DNA from: Euzebya pacifica
GTDB lineage: Bacteria; Actinomycetota; Nitriliruptoria; Euzebyales; Euzebyaceae
NCBI RefSeq assembly: GCF_003344865.1
Contig: NZ_CP031165.1
Span: 5,735,876 to 5,799,875, forward strand
Direction: 5' to 3'
Length of the DNA: 64,000 nt
The position numbers and the translations under genes were made by a program. The first letter of the stretch is position 1; every line of letters begins with the position of its first letter. Below the pieces are notes generated by a model that did no database searches, had not been told where the DNA came from, and saw nothing but the letters and a program-made list of their open reading frames with translations. Shown here piece by piece: positions 25,728-37,258 of this stretch.

Positions 25728-26861
25728 TCAGTCCTGGGGGGAGTGCTGCGGTGCCGCAGCCAGGCCGTGCAGGCCCAGCATCGCGTCGATGGATGCCTGC
25801 CACGGGTACCGCTCGGCCTCCGCCCGCGCGGCCTCACGTGCGAGCCGGCCGTTCTCCAGCAGCTCCATGGCCGCCGTCGCCATGGCCGGTCCGTAGTTGT
25901 AGGCCGGGATGCCGAAGGGTGGACGCAGCAGCTCGGCGATCGCCCCGAAGCGCGACGACACGACCGGGGTGCCCGACGCCATCGCCTCCAGCGCCGCCAG
26001 CCCGAAGGTCTCGATGGGCCCGGGGCAGATCGCCACGTCGGCGGCCGCGAGCAGCTCGGCCACGTGGTCGCGGCCCTGAAGGTGTCCGAGGAACGTCACC
26101 GGGAGGCCCTCGGCGGCCCGACGGAGCCCGCGGTCGCTCTTGCCCGTTCCGGCGATGACCAGGCGGGCGTTGATCCCTCGCGCCCGGAGCGCCTCGAGCG
26201 TCGTGATGGCGCTGTCGGGTCGCTTCTCCGGGGACAGGCGACAGACCATGACCATCAGGACGTCGGCGTCACCGAGCAACCGCCGACGCAGCACCGCGCT
26301 GCGGCGGTCTGGGTGGAACCGATCGAGGTCGACGCCCCAGCTGACGACTTCGCTGTTGTCCACGCCAGCACGGACGAACTCCTGCGCAGCCCACGCCGAG
26401 GGGGACACCACGGTGTGGAAACGCGCGGCCACGGCGGCGTTGTCGCGACGGGCGATCATGCCGGGACGCACGACCCAGGGGACGTACATGCCGACCAGCC
26501 GATCGAGGCGTTCGTGGATGACCGCCATGGCCGGGACGTCGTGTCGGCTGGCCCAGTCACCGACGGCGCGCAGCGTGAACCGATCGTTGACCTCCAGCCG
26601 GTCGGGCTGCAGGTCCTCCAGCGTCCGGTAGACGGTGCGGATGTCGACGATCATCCGGTAGCCGCCGGACCGGGGGATCCTCGGCGCGCCGACGCGGACG
26701 ACCAGGCCGTCCTCGGTCCGCTCGGTGTGGTCCCTCGGCCCGGGGATCACCAGCACCGACTCGTGGCCGGCGTCCTCGTAGCCGTTGCGGAGGCGCGCGA
26801 GCGTGGTGCGGATGCCGCCCGAGGTGGGCGAGACGAAGTTGGCGATCTGGACGATGCGCAC
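25728..26861 (-). CDS. GT4-family glycosyltransferase
   Basis: A 377-aa product. GTG 26861 was chosen because the N-terminal strand begins MRIVQIANFVSPTSGGIRT, the glycine-rich GT-B start, and lies 8 bp after the preceding stop. The C-terminal domain has VCRLSPEKRPD, VIAGTGKSDRGL and the donor-site block PIETFGLAALEAMASGTPVV, in which the E-x7-E pattern of retaining GT4 enzymes is present. It probably transfers a hexose or mannose from a nucleotide sugar to a membrane or wall lipid, together with the adjacent MgtA-like enzyme. Confidence 0.85.
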   Translation of the reverse strand: MRIVQIANFVSPTSGGIRTTLARLRNGYEDAGHESVLVIPGPRDHTERTEDGLVVRVGAPRIPRSGGYRMIVDIRTVYRTLEDLQPDRLEVNDRFTLRAVGDWASRHDVPAMAVIHERLDRLVGMYVPWVVRPGMIARRDNAAVAARFHTVVSPSAWAAQEFVRAGVDNSEVVSWGVDLDRFHPDRRSAVLRRRLLGDADVLMVMVCRLSPEKRPDSAITTLEALRARGINARLVIAGTGKSDRGLRRAAEGLPVTFLGHLQGRDHVAELLAAADVAICPGPIETFGLAALEAMASGTPVVSSRFGAIAELLRPPFGIPAYNYGPAMATAAMELLENGRLAREAARAEAERYPWQASIDAMLGLHGLAAAPQHSPQD

Positions 26862-26869
26862 GGGGATCC

Positions 26870-28018
26870 CTACAGGCCGACGACGGACGGAACCGGCGGC
26901 GCCATCGCGTCCTCCGGGGTGAAGCCGACCATCGCCTGGGCGTAGTGGCCGACGAGCTGCTGTGTGAGGGCCGACCACGTGCGACCCACCACGCCCGGGC
27001 GAGTGCGTGCGGCCATGGCGTCGCGGCCGGCACGGTCGCCCGACAGCTGGGCCACCGCGCGGCGCAGGGCTCGTCGGTCGCCGGGGCGGTACAGCAACCC
27101 GTTGCTGCCGTGCCGGATCAGGTCCAGCGGCCCGCCCACGGCCGGGCCGATGACGGGGACGCCGCTGGACAGCGCCTCCTGGATCGTCTGGCAGAACGTC
27201 TCGTGGGCACCGGTGTGGACGAACACGTCGAGGGAGGCGAACAGCTTGGACAGCTCGACCCCGCCCTTGTAGCCGGTGAAGTGGGCGCGAGGCAGCGCGC
27301 GCTGCAGCGCCTGTCGGTCGGGGCCGTCACCCACGACGACCAGCCGCACCCCTGGCAACCCCTTCAGGGCACGGAGGAGCGACACGTTCTTCTCGGGGGC
27401 GAGGCGACCGACGTAGCCGACGAGCATCTCGCCTTCTGGCGCGAGCTCCGCACGCAGGACCTCGTCGCGACGACAGGGGTGGAAGCGGTCGGCGTCGACG
27501 CCGCGACCCCACAGGCGCACCCGGGGGACGCCGTTGCGACGCAGGTCCCATGCGGCAGCGCTCGACGGGGCGAGGGTCACCTCCGCCATGGAGTGGATGC
27601 GGCGCAACCACCGCCAGGCAAGTCCCTCGGCTGCGCCCACCTTGTAGTGGCGCGCGAAGCGAGGGAAGTCGGTCTGGTACAGCGCAACGGACGGCACGCC
27701 CAGCCGTCGGGCGGCGGACAGCCCCCAGGCGCCCAGCGCCACCGGACCGCCGATGTGCATCACATCGGGTGCGAACGCGGCGAGGTCGGCGTAGGTGCGG
27801 GTGGTGGGCATGCCGACCGGGATGGCCTGGTAACCCGGGAGCGGCATGGCCGCCGTACGGACGACGCGAGAGTCGGAGAACCGATCGGGTCCCTTGCCAG
27901 GTGCGACGATCAACACCTCGTGTCCGGCGATCTCCAGTTCCTCGGTCACGCGGGCAACGGAGTTGCTGACTCCGTTCACGGTGGGCAGGAAGCTCTCGGT
28001 GACGATGGCGACACGCAT
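26870..28018 (-). CDS. GT4-family glycosyltransferase, GDP-mannose-dependent alpha-mannosyltransferase-like
   Basis: A 382-aa product that starts MRVAIVTESFLPTVNGVSNSV, the hallmark N-terminus of the MgtA/PimB-like mannosyltransferases of Actinobacteria. The segment YQTDFPRFARHY, the linker WGRGVDADRFHP and the donor-site block VGYVGRLAPEKN plus ETFCQTIQEALSSGVPVI complete a GT-B retaining enzyme. In M. tuberculosis MgtA (Rv0557) mannosylates a glucuronosyl diacylglycerol. Here it heads an operon with a second GT4 enzyme and a GNAT-like protein, and is preceded by a 280-bp leader with overlapping hairpins. Confidence 0.88.
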   Translation of the reverse strand: MRVAIVTESFLPTVNGVSNSVARVTEELEIAGHEVLIVAPGKGPDRFSDSRVVRTAAMPLPGYQAIPVGMPTTRTYADLAAFAPDVMHIGGPVALGAWGLSAARRLGVPSVALYQTDFPRFARHYKVGAAEGLAWRWLRRIHSMAEVTLAPSSAAAWDLRRNGVPRVRLWGRGVDADRFHPCRRDEVLRAELAPEGEMLVGYVGRLAPEKNVSLLRALKGLPGVRLVVVGDGPDRQALQRALPRAHFTGYKGGVELSKLFASLDVFVHTGAHETFCQTIQEALSSGVPVIGPAVGGPLDLIRHGSNGLLYRPGDRRALRRAVAQLSGDRAGRDAMAARTRPGVVGRTWSALTQQLVGHYAQAMVGFTPEDAMAPPVPSVVGL

Positions 28019-28125
28019 GTGGCGATGCTCCGGGCTGTTGGGGCACGCCGGGCGATCACTAGGTTACGGCGCAACCAACAACTCGCGAATGCCGGGTCGG
28101 ACGGGCCGCCACGACAGCCACACAG

Positions 28126-28175
28126 CCTTCCCTGGAGGGTCGTCGCCCCCACCTCCGGGGAAGGAGGCGGGGGCG
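28126..28175 (-). promoter_or_regulatory. Two mutually exclusive hairpins in the leader of the glycosyltransferase operon
   Basis: Read on the minus strand, hairpin A pairs 28163-28175 with 28144-28156 (13 bp, one G-T pair, 6-nt loop). Hairpin B pairs 28152-28164 with 28126-28138 (13 bp, one G-T pair, 13-nt loop). Segment 28152-28164 belongs to both, so only one can form. This is the logic of an attenuator or riboswitch platform. A promoter-like TTGACT with a TTGTAC 17 nt downstream (minus strand, about 28287-28259) could start the leader. Regulation is inference, and hairpin A could equally end the ponA transcript. Confidence 0.45.
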
Positions 28176-28296
28176 TCCGGACACCGACCTGACGGGGGAT
28201 GGATCGGATCCGCTGACGACCGCACGGGTGACGGGGATGACCCCGTGAGATCAGCGCTGAGTACAACCCATAGGACAGAGCGTAGTCAAGGGTTCG

Positions 28297-30480
28297 TCAG
28301 TCCGACGCGTTCGTCGGCGGGGTCGAGCCGCCGTCCGACGTCCCGGCCCGCCCGGTTGCACCGCCGTCCGCCGCCGTCGGGGCGGGCGCCGGCTCGGGTG
28401 GGTCAGTCGGTTCGGGCGGCTGGGTGGGCTCGGGCCGGGTCGCCGTGGGGGTGGGGCGGGGTTCGGTCGGCAGCGGCGCAGGCGTGGCCGAGGGGGTCGG
28501 GACCCTCGTCGGGGCGGGGATCGGGGCCTCGGTCTCGGTGTCGGTCTCGGTCGGGGTGGCCGATTCCGACGGGGTGGCGGTCTCCGTCGTCGTCGGCGTG
28601 GCCGTGGGCGTCGCCGTTTCGGTCGGCTCGACGACCGCGTCCTCGGGCGCGCGCCCGGACGGTGTCGGGAACTCCATCACGTCCAGGCCCTCGTGGACCG
28701 CGCCCATGAAGGATGCGAACGTGCGGGCCGGCAGCCCACCACCGGTCTCGTTGCCCGGCAGGGTCGCGCGGTTGTCACGGTTGCCCATCCAGATCACGGT
28801 GGCGACCTGGGGGGTGTAGCCGGCGAACCAGGCGTCGCCGTAGTCCTGGGTGGTTCCGGTCTTGCCCGCGACGGGGCGGCCGATTCCGGCGGCCTGGGCG
28901 GTGCCGTTGGTCACGACACCGCGAAGCACGTCGGTCAGGATCGCGGCGTCGTCCTCGCCCATGACGCGTTCGCCGCTCGTGTCGGCGCGGTACAGCACCT
29001 CCTCGCCCCGGCGGATCTCCTGGATGGCGTGGACCTCGTTGCGGACGCCCTCTGCGGCGAAGGTGCCGTAGATGCCGGCCATGGTCAGCGGCGACGTCTC
29101 GGTCGTCCCGAGGACCAGGGAGGGGTTGGCCGGGTGTTCCCCGGGCCTGCCGGTCAGGGTGTCGGCCATGGCGGCGATGCGGTCGGGCCCGAGCTCGACG
29201 GCCATCTCGGCGTAGGCGGTGTTGCTGGAACGCCAGGTCGCCTGGCGCAGCGAGAGGGTCCCCAGGTCGCTGCCGCCGTAGTTGGAGACGGTCCAGTCGT
29301 TGCCGGCGTCGGCATCGGGAAGGGTCACGCTGCTCGGGGCCCGGAAGGGTTCCTCCGCCGAGCGGCCGTCGGCCAGCCACGCGGCCAGGGCAACGGGCTT
29401 GAACGTCGAACCCGGCTGGCGGTTGGCGAGGGCCAGGTTGAACTGGTCGTTGGTGTAGTCGCTGCCGCCGACGAGGGCCAGCACGCCGGCAGTGGTGGGG
29501 TCGACGGCGACGATCGCCCCCGACGCCTCGATGCCGTTGAACGCCTCGGCGTGGGCGCGTTCGGCGTGTCGTTGCACACCCAGGTTGAGGGTTGTCGTGA
29601 CCGTCAGGCCGGCACCGTCGGCGAATCCGAGTGTCTCCAGCTCGCGTCTGACGACGTCGGTGAACCATGGGGCATCGTCCCGGGCGACGCTGCGACGGGG
29701 GTTCGTGGGTGGCTGCTGGGACAGCAACGTGTCGCGTTCGGCGGCGACCAGGGTGCCCTGCTCGACCATGCGGCCGAGGACGTAGCGGTACCGCGCGTGC
29801 GACGCGGCGTTGTCGACGAGCGGGTCGTAGATCGATGGCGCCGGCAGCACTCCGGCGAGGACCGCGGACTGCGCCAGCGTCAGGTCGATGGCGTCGATCC
29901 CGTAGTAGGCCTGCGCCGCTGCCTGGATACCGTAGGCCCCTCGACCGAAGTACACGGCGTTGAGGTACATCACCAGGATCTCGTCCTTGGTGTGGGTGCG
30001 CTCGAGCTTCAGGGCCAGCGCCGCCTCCGTGAGCTTGCGCCAGACGGTCTGGGCGTTGTCCCCGGACGCGACCTTGATGTACTGCTGGGTGATCGTGGAG
30101 CCGCCCTGGCTGACCTCGCCGGACCGCAGGTTGGCGACCACCGCCCGGCCCACGCTGACCGGGTCGATACCGATGTGGTCGTAGAACTCGCCGTCCTCGG
30201 CGGCCAGCACCGCATCGATGGTGTGCTGGGGGATCTGCTCCAGCGTGATGTCGCGCTGCAGGAACTCGCTGGTGAGCTGCGTGAACTCCGTGCCGCTGGA
30301 GTCCAGCAGCACCGCGGGCGCGCCCGGCTGGGGCGGGAGCGGAAGGGACACGAACAGGACGGCGAGCAGCGCCACGAGGGCCAGCACGGCCACGAGCGCG
30401 GGGAAGCCAGCCAGCCACCACAGCCACCGCGGCACGCGGCGGCGGCGGCCGCCGCGCATGGGGGGAAGGTCGTCGGTCAC
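28297..30480 (-). CDS. ponA: Bifunctional class A penicillin-binding protein (PonA-type)
   Basis: A 727-aa product. It has an arginine-rich cytoplasmic start, one membrane helix (about residues 20-46), a GT51 glycosyltransferase domain with the catalytic EDGEFYDH (E95) and QGGSTITQQ, and a transpeptidase domain with SxxK in PGSTFKPV (S358, K361), SxN (SSN, about 418-420) and KTGT (540-543). The last 130 residues are a Pro/Thr-rich extracellular tail. It polymerises and cross-links peptidoglycan. As in M. tuberculosis ponA1, the neighbours are a DUF5318 gene, a padR gene and ino1. Confidence 0.95.
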   Translation of the reverse strand: MTDDLPPMRGGRRRRVPRWLWWLAGFPALVAVLALVALLAVLFVSLPLPPQPGAPAVLLDSSGTEFTQLTSEFLQRDITLEQIPQHTIDAVLAAEDGEFYDHIGIDPVSVGRAVVANLRSGEVSQGGSTITQQYIKVASGDNAQTVWRKLTEAALALKLERTHTKDEILVMYLNAVYFGRGAYGIQAAAQAYYGIDAIDLTLAQSAVLAGVLPAPSIYDPLVDNAASHARYRYVLGRMVEQGTLVAAERDTLLSQQPPTNPRRSVARDDAPWFTDVVRRELETLGFADGAGLTVTTTLNLGVQRHAERAHAEAFNGIEASGAIVAVDPTTAGVLALVGGSDYTNDQFNLALANRQPGSTFKPVALAAWLADGRSAEEPFRAPSSVTLPDADAGNDWTVSNYGGSDLGTLSLRQATWRSSNTAYAEMAVELGPDRIAAMADTLTGRPGEHPANPSLVLGTTETSPLTMAGIYGTFAAEGVRNEVHAIQEIRRGEEVLYRADTSGERVMGEDDAAILTDVLRGVVTNGTAQAAGIGRPVAGKTGTTQDYGDAWFAGYTPQVATVIWMGNRDNRATLPGNETGGGLPARTFASFMGAVHEGLDVMEFPTPSGRAPEDAVVEPTETATPTATPTTTETATPSESATPTETDTETEAPIPAPTRVPTPSATPAPLPTEPRPTPTATRPEPTQPPEPTDPPEPAPAPTAADGGATGRAGTSDGGSTPPTNASD

Positions 30481-30546
30481 CCGCCGATTGTCACATCATC
30501 CGACGGGGCCGCAGCGCTGCGGCATGGCCCCTCGGCCATCCCCGGG

Positions 30547-30990
30547 TCAGCCGCCACCCTCGAGCCGGGCGGCGAGGTCACGGCCGGGTCGGTGGTCGGT
30601 ACCGTGCAGCTCGGCGGTGACGAGATGGCTCCACGCACAGACCAAGCAGCACTCCACGCGGTAGGCCGTGAAGCTCGGGTACTTCTCCGCGAGGAGCCGC
30701 AGCTCCTCGTCGTCCCACACCACATGGCCCTGCCGCTGCCGAAGCGACGAGCCGTAGACGTAGGTGACCTCGCGCAGGGTCGTCTCCGCATCGATGGGGA
30801 CGTCGGCCCGATCGTCGGCCATCCGGCAGATCGGGCACGTGCGCGCCGTCTCGGTACCGATGTTGCGGGCGGCACGCAGCAGCTCGGGGTGCGCATCGCA
30901 GACGTCCTGCACACCGACCAGCCCTCGGGTCACCTGGCGCACCAGCGCGCGCTTGGCCATCCGGTAGTCGATGCGTCCCTGCATGGTCAT
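30547..30990 (-). CDS. DUF5318 family protein
   Basis: A 147-aa product; ATG 30990 (MTMQGRIDYRMAKRAL) was chosen because DUF5318 proteins begin near this RIDYR segment, and upstream residues look like non-coding translation. It contains CDAHPELLRAARNIG, then two CxxC-like pairs (TCPIC and CCLVC) that could bind zinc, and ELRLLAEKYPSFTAYRVE. The function of the family is unknown. Homologues sit next to ponA1 in mycobacteria (Rv0049), and here the gene lies 66 bp upstream of ponA on the same strand. Confidence 0.85.
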   Translation of the reverse strand: MTMQGRIDYRMAKRALVRQVTRGLVGVQDVCDAHPELLRAARNIGTETARTCPICRMADDRADVPIDAETTLREVTYVYGSSLRQRQGHVVWDDEELRLLAEKYPSFTAYRVECCLVCAWSHLVTAELHGTDHRPGRDLAARLEGGG

Positions 30991-31113
30991 CCAAGTGTGC
31001 CAGAGGCCCGCAACGGCGGCGGCGACAGCCCGGCCCGACCGCGTCGCGGGCCGGCCGGCACGGGGCCGAACGGTGACGTCGGGGTGTCGCCCATTGGTAC
31101 CGGGGGCGAATTC

Positions 31114-31172
31114 TTGACGACCTATCACCGCGATGTATCGTGGAACCTATCGGGGTGATATATCGCCGCGAT
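31114..31172 (+). promoter_or_regulatory. Promoter with repeated operator-like element upstream of padR-ino1
   Basis: A TTGACG (31114-31119) with TATCGT 16 nt downstream (31136-31141) looks like a promoter. Across it lie two copies of TATCRCCGCGAT, at 31123-31134 and 31161-31172, with nearby ATCG/CGAT dyads (GATATATC). AT-rich dyads of this kind are typical of PadR operators. PadR autoregulation of padR-ino1, and perhaps of the divergent DUF5318-ponA pair, is inferred. Confidence 0.55.
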
Positions 31173-31341
31173 ACACGACCGTCACACGGCGGTTCCGGAT
31201 CCCACGGGATGCCGGAACGCTCCGCAGGGCGGTCGATCGACAGCCCCACAGGTCCGGCCTGTGGGGTCGGTTGTGCGTGACCCGGACCACGGCCACCACC
31301 ACGACGACCACCGAAGACCCCGACACGGAAGGAGGCGACTG

Positions 31342-32046
31342 ATGCTCGAGCTGGCAGTCCTCGGCCTGCTCAAGGAACGAGCCATGCACGGCTACGAGCT
31401 CAAGCGCCAGCTCGGCCAGCGGCTCGGGTTCTTCTGGACCGTGTCCTTCGGATCGCTGTACCCCACGCTGAAGAAGCTGGAGGGGAAGGGTGTCGTCGAG
31501 CGTGTTCCCGACACCGACGGACGCTCCCGTCGGCGGCAGGTCTACAGGATCACCGAGGCCGGCGAGGCCGAGTTCCTCGAGCTGATCGGCCAGGGATCCA
31601 CGAGCGCGTGGGAAGAAGAGAAGTTCCCGCTGCGTTTCGCGTTCTTCCGGTACCTCAACACCGAGACACGTGTGTGGCTGCTCCAGCGACGACGTGACTA
31701 CCTCGAGGACCGGCTGCTCCAGGGCCGCACCGCCCTCAACCGGGCCCGCCGCGGACGTGCAGACCCCTACACGCTGTCCCTGATGCGTCATGGCATCGAG
31801 ACCACCGAGCACGACCTCAAGTGGATCGAGGAGCTGCTGACCGCCGAGGCCAACCCCGGCCGGCCAGACGACCCCCACGACGACATCACTCCCTACTACG
31901 ACCTGCCCGACGAGGACCGGCCCACCGGCCCCGACCGGGCACCCCAGCAAGCGCCCGAATCACCAACAGAACCCCCCGCCAGCGTGGCGGACACCTCCGA
32001 GCCGCACACGTCGCCCACCCCAGCCACCCAGGAGTCATCCAGATGA
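31342..32046 (+). CDS. PadR-family transcriptional regulator
   Basis: A 234-aa product; ATG 31342 has GGAGG about 8 nt upstream and begins [20 protein letters not shown], the classic PadR start. The winged helix follows ([20 protein letters not shown], then the wing [16 protein letters not shown]), and a C-terminal Vir_Act_alpha_C-like helical dimerisation domain runs to about residue 180. The last 60 residues are acidic and Pro-rich. The stop overlaps the ino1 start (ATGA), so the two are cotranslated, as with Rv0047c and ino1 in M. tuberculosis. Confidence 0.92.
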   Translation: MLELAVLGLLKERAMHGYELKRQLGQRLGFFWTVSFGSLYPTLKKLEGKGVVERVPDTDGRSRRRQVYRITEAGEAEFLELIGQGSTSAWEEEKFPLRFAFFRYLNTETRVWLLQRRRDYLEDRLLQGRTALNRARRGRADPYTLSLMRHGIETTEHDLKWIEELLTAEANPGRPDDPHDDITPYYDLPDEDRPTGPDRAPQQAPESPTEPPASVADTSEPHTSPTPATQESSR

Positions 32047-33194
32047 GCGCAGCAAAGAACAGCCAGGTACACGAAGGAAAGGTCCGCGTTGCCATCGTGG
32101 GCGTTGGCAACTGCGCCAGCTCCCTCGTGCAGGGCGTGACCTACTACGCCGACGTCGACCCCAACGACAAGGTCCCCGGCCTGATGCACCCGGAGCTCGC
32201 CGGGTACCACGTCGGTGACATCGAGTTCGTTGCCGCCTTCGATGTCGACGCCAAGAAGGTCGGTCGCGACCTCTCCGAGGCGATCGTTGCCGAGCCGAAC
32301 AACACCATCAAGTTCGCCGACGTCGCCCCCACCGGTGTGACCGTCCTGCGCGGCCCGACCCACGACGGCTTCGGCGAGTACTACGCCATGGTCGCCGAGG
32401 AGTCCGACGAGCCCGTCGTCGACGTCACCCAGGAGCTGCGTGACTCCGGTGCCGACGTGCTGGTCTGCTACCTGCCCGTGGGCTCGGAGAAGGCTGCCAA
32501 GTTCTACGCGCAGTGCGCCATCGACGCCGGTGTCGGCTTCGTCAACGCCCTGCCGGTCTTCATCGCCACCAACCCGGAGTGGGCGCAGAAGTTCGCCGAC
32601 GCGGGCGTGCCGATCATCGGTGACGACATCAAGTCCCAGGTCGGCGCCACCATCACCCACCGCCTGCTGACCAAGCTGTTCGAGGACCGCGGCGTCGCCA
32701 TCGACCGCACCTACCAGCTGAACTTCGGCGGGAACATGGACTTCATGAACATGCTGGAGCGCTCGCGCCTGGCATCCAAGAAGATCTCCAAGACCCAGTC
32801 GGTGACGTCGCAGATGGTCGACGGCATCCCCGCGGAGAACATCCACATCGGGCCGTCGGACCACGTGCCGTGGCTCGAGGACCGCAAGTGGGCCTACATC
32901 CGCATGGAGGGTCGCAACTTCGGTGACGTGCCCCTCAACGCCGAGCTCAAGCTCGAGGTGTGGGACTCCCCCAACTCCGCCGGGGTCGTCATCGACGCCG
33001 TGCGCTGCATCAAGGTCGCGCTCGAGCGCGGCATCGGCGGCCCGCTGCTGGGCCCGTCGAGCTACTTCATGAAGTCCCCGCCCGTGCAGTACTCCGACGC
33101 CGTCTGCCACCAGATGGTCGAGGAGTTCATCGCCGGCTCGTTCTCCGACGACGAGTTCCTGACCAGCCAGGCGGCCGCCAACTCCGAGGCGTAG
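32043..33194 (+). CDS. ino1: Myo-inositol-1-phosphate synthase
   Basis: A 383-aa product. The NAD-binding motif [16 protein letters not shown] (about residues 16-31) is followed by the actinobacterial MIPS core: [27 protein letters not shown] (catalytic Lys in the DDIKSQ segment), [12 protein letters not shown] and [13 protein letters not shown]. It converts glucose 6-phosphate to inositol 1-phosphate for phosphatidylinositol and, in Actinobacteria, for mycothiol and PIM lipids. It is coupled to the PadR gene by ATGA and ended by a strong hairpin at 33208. Confidence 0.96.
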   Translation: MSAAKNSQVHEGKVRVAIVGVGNCASSLVQGVTYYADVDPNDKVPGLMHPELAGYHVGDIEFVAAFDVDAKKVGRDLSEAIVAEPNNTIKFADVAPTGVTVLRGPTHDGFGEYYAMVAEESDEPVVDVTQELRDSGADVLVCYLPVGSEKAAKFYAQCAIDAGVGFVNALPVFIATNPEWAQKFADAGVPIIGDDIKSQVGATITHRLLTKLFEDRGVAIDRTYQLNFGGNMDFMNMLERSRLASKKISKTQSVTSQMVDGIPAENIHIGPSDHVPWLEDRKWAYIRMEGRNFGDVPLNAELKLEVWDSPNSAGVVIDAVRCIKVALERGIGGPLLGPSSYFMKSPPVQYSDAVCHQMVEEFIAGSFSDDEFLTSQAAANSEA

Positions 33195-33207
33195 CACCAC
33201 TCCTCAC

Positions 33208-33240
33208 GAAACCCCGACGTCCTCGTGACGTCGGGGTTTC
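33208..33240 (+). terminator. Strong hairpin terminator after ino1
   Basis: Perfect 14-bp arms GAAACCCCGACGTC and GACGTCGGGGTTTC enclose a 5-nt loop, 13 bp after the ino1 stop, followed by GTCCTGTTC. Confidence 0.9.
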
Positions 33241-33347
33241 GTCCTGTTCAGGGGTCGGTGGGTGGGTCTAGCATCAGCCGGGCTGGTATCAGGACGGGCG
33301 TGACGCGCTCATGATCGTCAGCAGGCTGATCTGAGGGAGGCCATCCG

Positions 33348-35618
<2,271 letters not shown>

Positions 35619-35673
35619 TCGCCCCGAACCGGGCTAGGCTGGGTTGCAGCCGCGAACTCAGGAGGGCCCGTTC

Positions 35674-36963
35674 ATGTTTCCGCTCAGCACCAGTGGTCAG
35701 CGCATCGCCGTCGTCGACGGCATCCGTACCCCGTTCACCAAGCAGGGGGGCGCGCTCCGGTCGATGACGACGCTCGACCTGTCCGTCGCCGTCGTGGGGG
35801 AGCTGGCCAAGCGCCTCGAGCTGTCCCCGGAGGTCATCGGTTCGCTGGTCCTGGGCAGCGCCATGAACAACCCGGCGGTGCCGTACCTGGCCCGTGAGAC
35901 CGCGATCGCGCTGGGCTGGGACAACGTGAACGCCTACAGCGCCGAGACCGCCTGCGCGACCTCGGCGCGGACGGTGGCCAACGCCGCGTACGAGCTGCTG
36001 TCGGGCGAGGCGGAGATCGCCATCGCCGGTGGTGCGGAGTCCATGTCGAACCTGCAGCAGCTGGCGTCGCGCAAGGCCGGGGCCGCGTCGGCCATGCTGG
36101 CCCGCAAGCCCGAGCAGGGCTTCGAGATGCTGATGAACCTGACCATGGGTGACCTGGTCCCACCGGCACCCGTCGTGGCCGAGCCGTACTCCGGCCTGAC
36201 CCTGGGCGAGCACGCCGAGGAGATCGTGGAGGAGTGGGGCGTCACCCGGGAGTGGGCCGACGAGATCGCCGTGCGCTCCCACCTCAACGCAGCCCGCGCC
36301 ATCGACGAGGGTCGGCTGCCGGCCGAGACGATGGCGGTGCAGACCCCCGACGGGACGGTCAAGGAGGACGCCATCGTCCGGGCCGACACCTCCATGGAGG
36401 CCGTCGCCAAGCTGCGTCCGGTCTTCAAGTCCGCCGAGGACGGTGGCACGGTGACGGCGGCCAACGCCTCGCCCCTGACCGACGGTGCCTCGGCGGTGGT
36501 CCTCGCGACCGAACGGGCCTGCGAAACCCACGGCCTGACCCCGAAGGCGTGGATCCGTTCCTGGGCGTTCACGAGCCACGCGCCGAAGAAGGGTGTGCTG
36601 CTCGGCCCGACCTACGCCACCCCGCTCGCCCTGGAGCGCGCAGGGCTGACGATGGCCGACATCGGCCTGTTCGACATGCACGAGGCCTTCGCCGGCCAGG
36701 TCGCGGCCAACCTCGCCGCCATGGACTCCGACGAGTGGGCCCAGCAGGAGATGGGCCGTGAGTCGGCGATGGGCCGCCCGTCCGACGACATCCTCAACGT
36801 CAACGGCGGCTCGGTCGCGATCGGCCACCCCTTCGGCGCCACCGGCACCCGCATCATCATCCAGCTGATGAACGAGATGCAGCGCCGCGACGTCCGCTAC
36901 GGCGCCCTCGCCATCTGCGCGGGCGGCACCCGCGGCGCCAGCATGGTGCTTGAGCGGGTCTGA
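35674..36963 (+). CDS. Thiolase (acetyl-CoA acyltransferase, FadI/FadA-like)
   Basis: A 429-aa product from ATG 35674 with AGGAGG 8 nt upstream. It has the acyl-accepting Cys94 (SAETACATSARTV), the GGAESMS segment, the catalytic His in NVNGGSVAIGHPFGATGTR and the second Cys in CAGGTRGAS. These are the complete thiolase triad. The length and the insertion around residues 130-170 suit degradative thiolases of the FadI type, so a role in fatty acid beta-oxidation is likely. It has no adjacent hydratase/dehydrogenase gene. Confidence 0.92.
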   Translation: MFPLSTSGQRIAVVDGIRTPFTKQGGALRSMTTLDLSVAVVGELAKRLELSPEVIGSLVLGSAMNNPAVPYLARETAIALGWDNVNAYSAETACATSARTVANAAYELLSGEAEIAIAGGAESMSNLQQLASRKAGAASAMLARKPEQGFEMLMNLTMGDLVPPAPVVAEPYSGLTLGEHAEEIVEEWGVTREWADEIAVRSHLNAARAIDEGRLPAETMAVQTPDGTVKEDAIVRADTSMEAVAKLRPVFKSAEDGGTVTAANASPLTDGASAVVLATERACETHGLTPKAWIRSWAFTSHAPKKGVLLGPTYATPLALERAGLTMADIGLFDMHEAFAGQVAANLAAMDSDEWAQQEMGRESAMGRPSDDILNVNGGSVAIGHPFGATGTRIIIQLMNEMQRRDVRYGALAICAGGTRGASMVLERV

Positions 36964-37025
36964 GAATCGGAGCCCGCGACGAAGGAGCGCTTGCGAGGTT
37001 CGGAAGACCCGCGTGGGGGGTCGAA

Positions 37026-37043
37026 GGGGGGCGGTAGCCCCCC
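37026..37043 (+). terminator. GC hairpin after the thiolase gene
   Basis: Seven-bp arms GGGGGGC/GCCCCCC enclose GGTA, 62 bp after the stop. There is no T-tract, as is common in high-GC Actinobacteria. The rest of the 295-bp gap up to the hydrolase gene holds scattered GATGGAATC copies and one copy of the dispersed 3' motif. Confidence 0.6.
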
Positions 37044-37136
37044 TGGGAAACGGAGCGGGTCTAGCCCCGAGCGCCACCCGGGATGGAATCGACTCCCATC
37101 GCGGATGGAATCCTTGAAGGACGCCGGCCGCCGAGA

Positions 37137-37155
37137 CGTTGACCTGCGGAAACGC
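37137..37155 (+). repeat. Copy 1 of a dispersed intergenic motif (core TGACCTGCGGAAAC)
   Basis: CGTTGACCTGCGGAAACGC lies in the gap downstream of the thiolase gene, on its coding strand, and is followed by a small hairpin (CGTGGA, 6-nt loop, TCCACG). Four more copies occur in the window. Confidence 0.6.
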
Positions 37156-37258
37156 GTGGAATCGCCTCCACGGCCGCTGGTGCCAGCGAGGTACGGAGGC
37201 CATTCCATCCGTGGTGGGCCGCGGCGCAGCGTCGGCCGGGTAGCGGCGCCGGCGGTGC

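Noticed and set aside
28240..28296. Known riboswitch classes (c-di-AMP ydaO-type, cobalamin) in the glycosyltransferase leader
   Set aside because: I could not match the conserved core sequences; only the alternative hairpins are reported.
28693..31158. 821-aa plus-strand frame opposite ponA
   Set aside because: Antisense to a gene with all class A PBP motifs.
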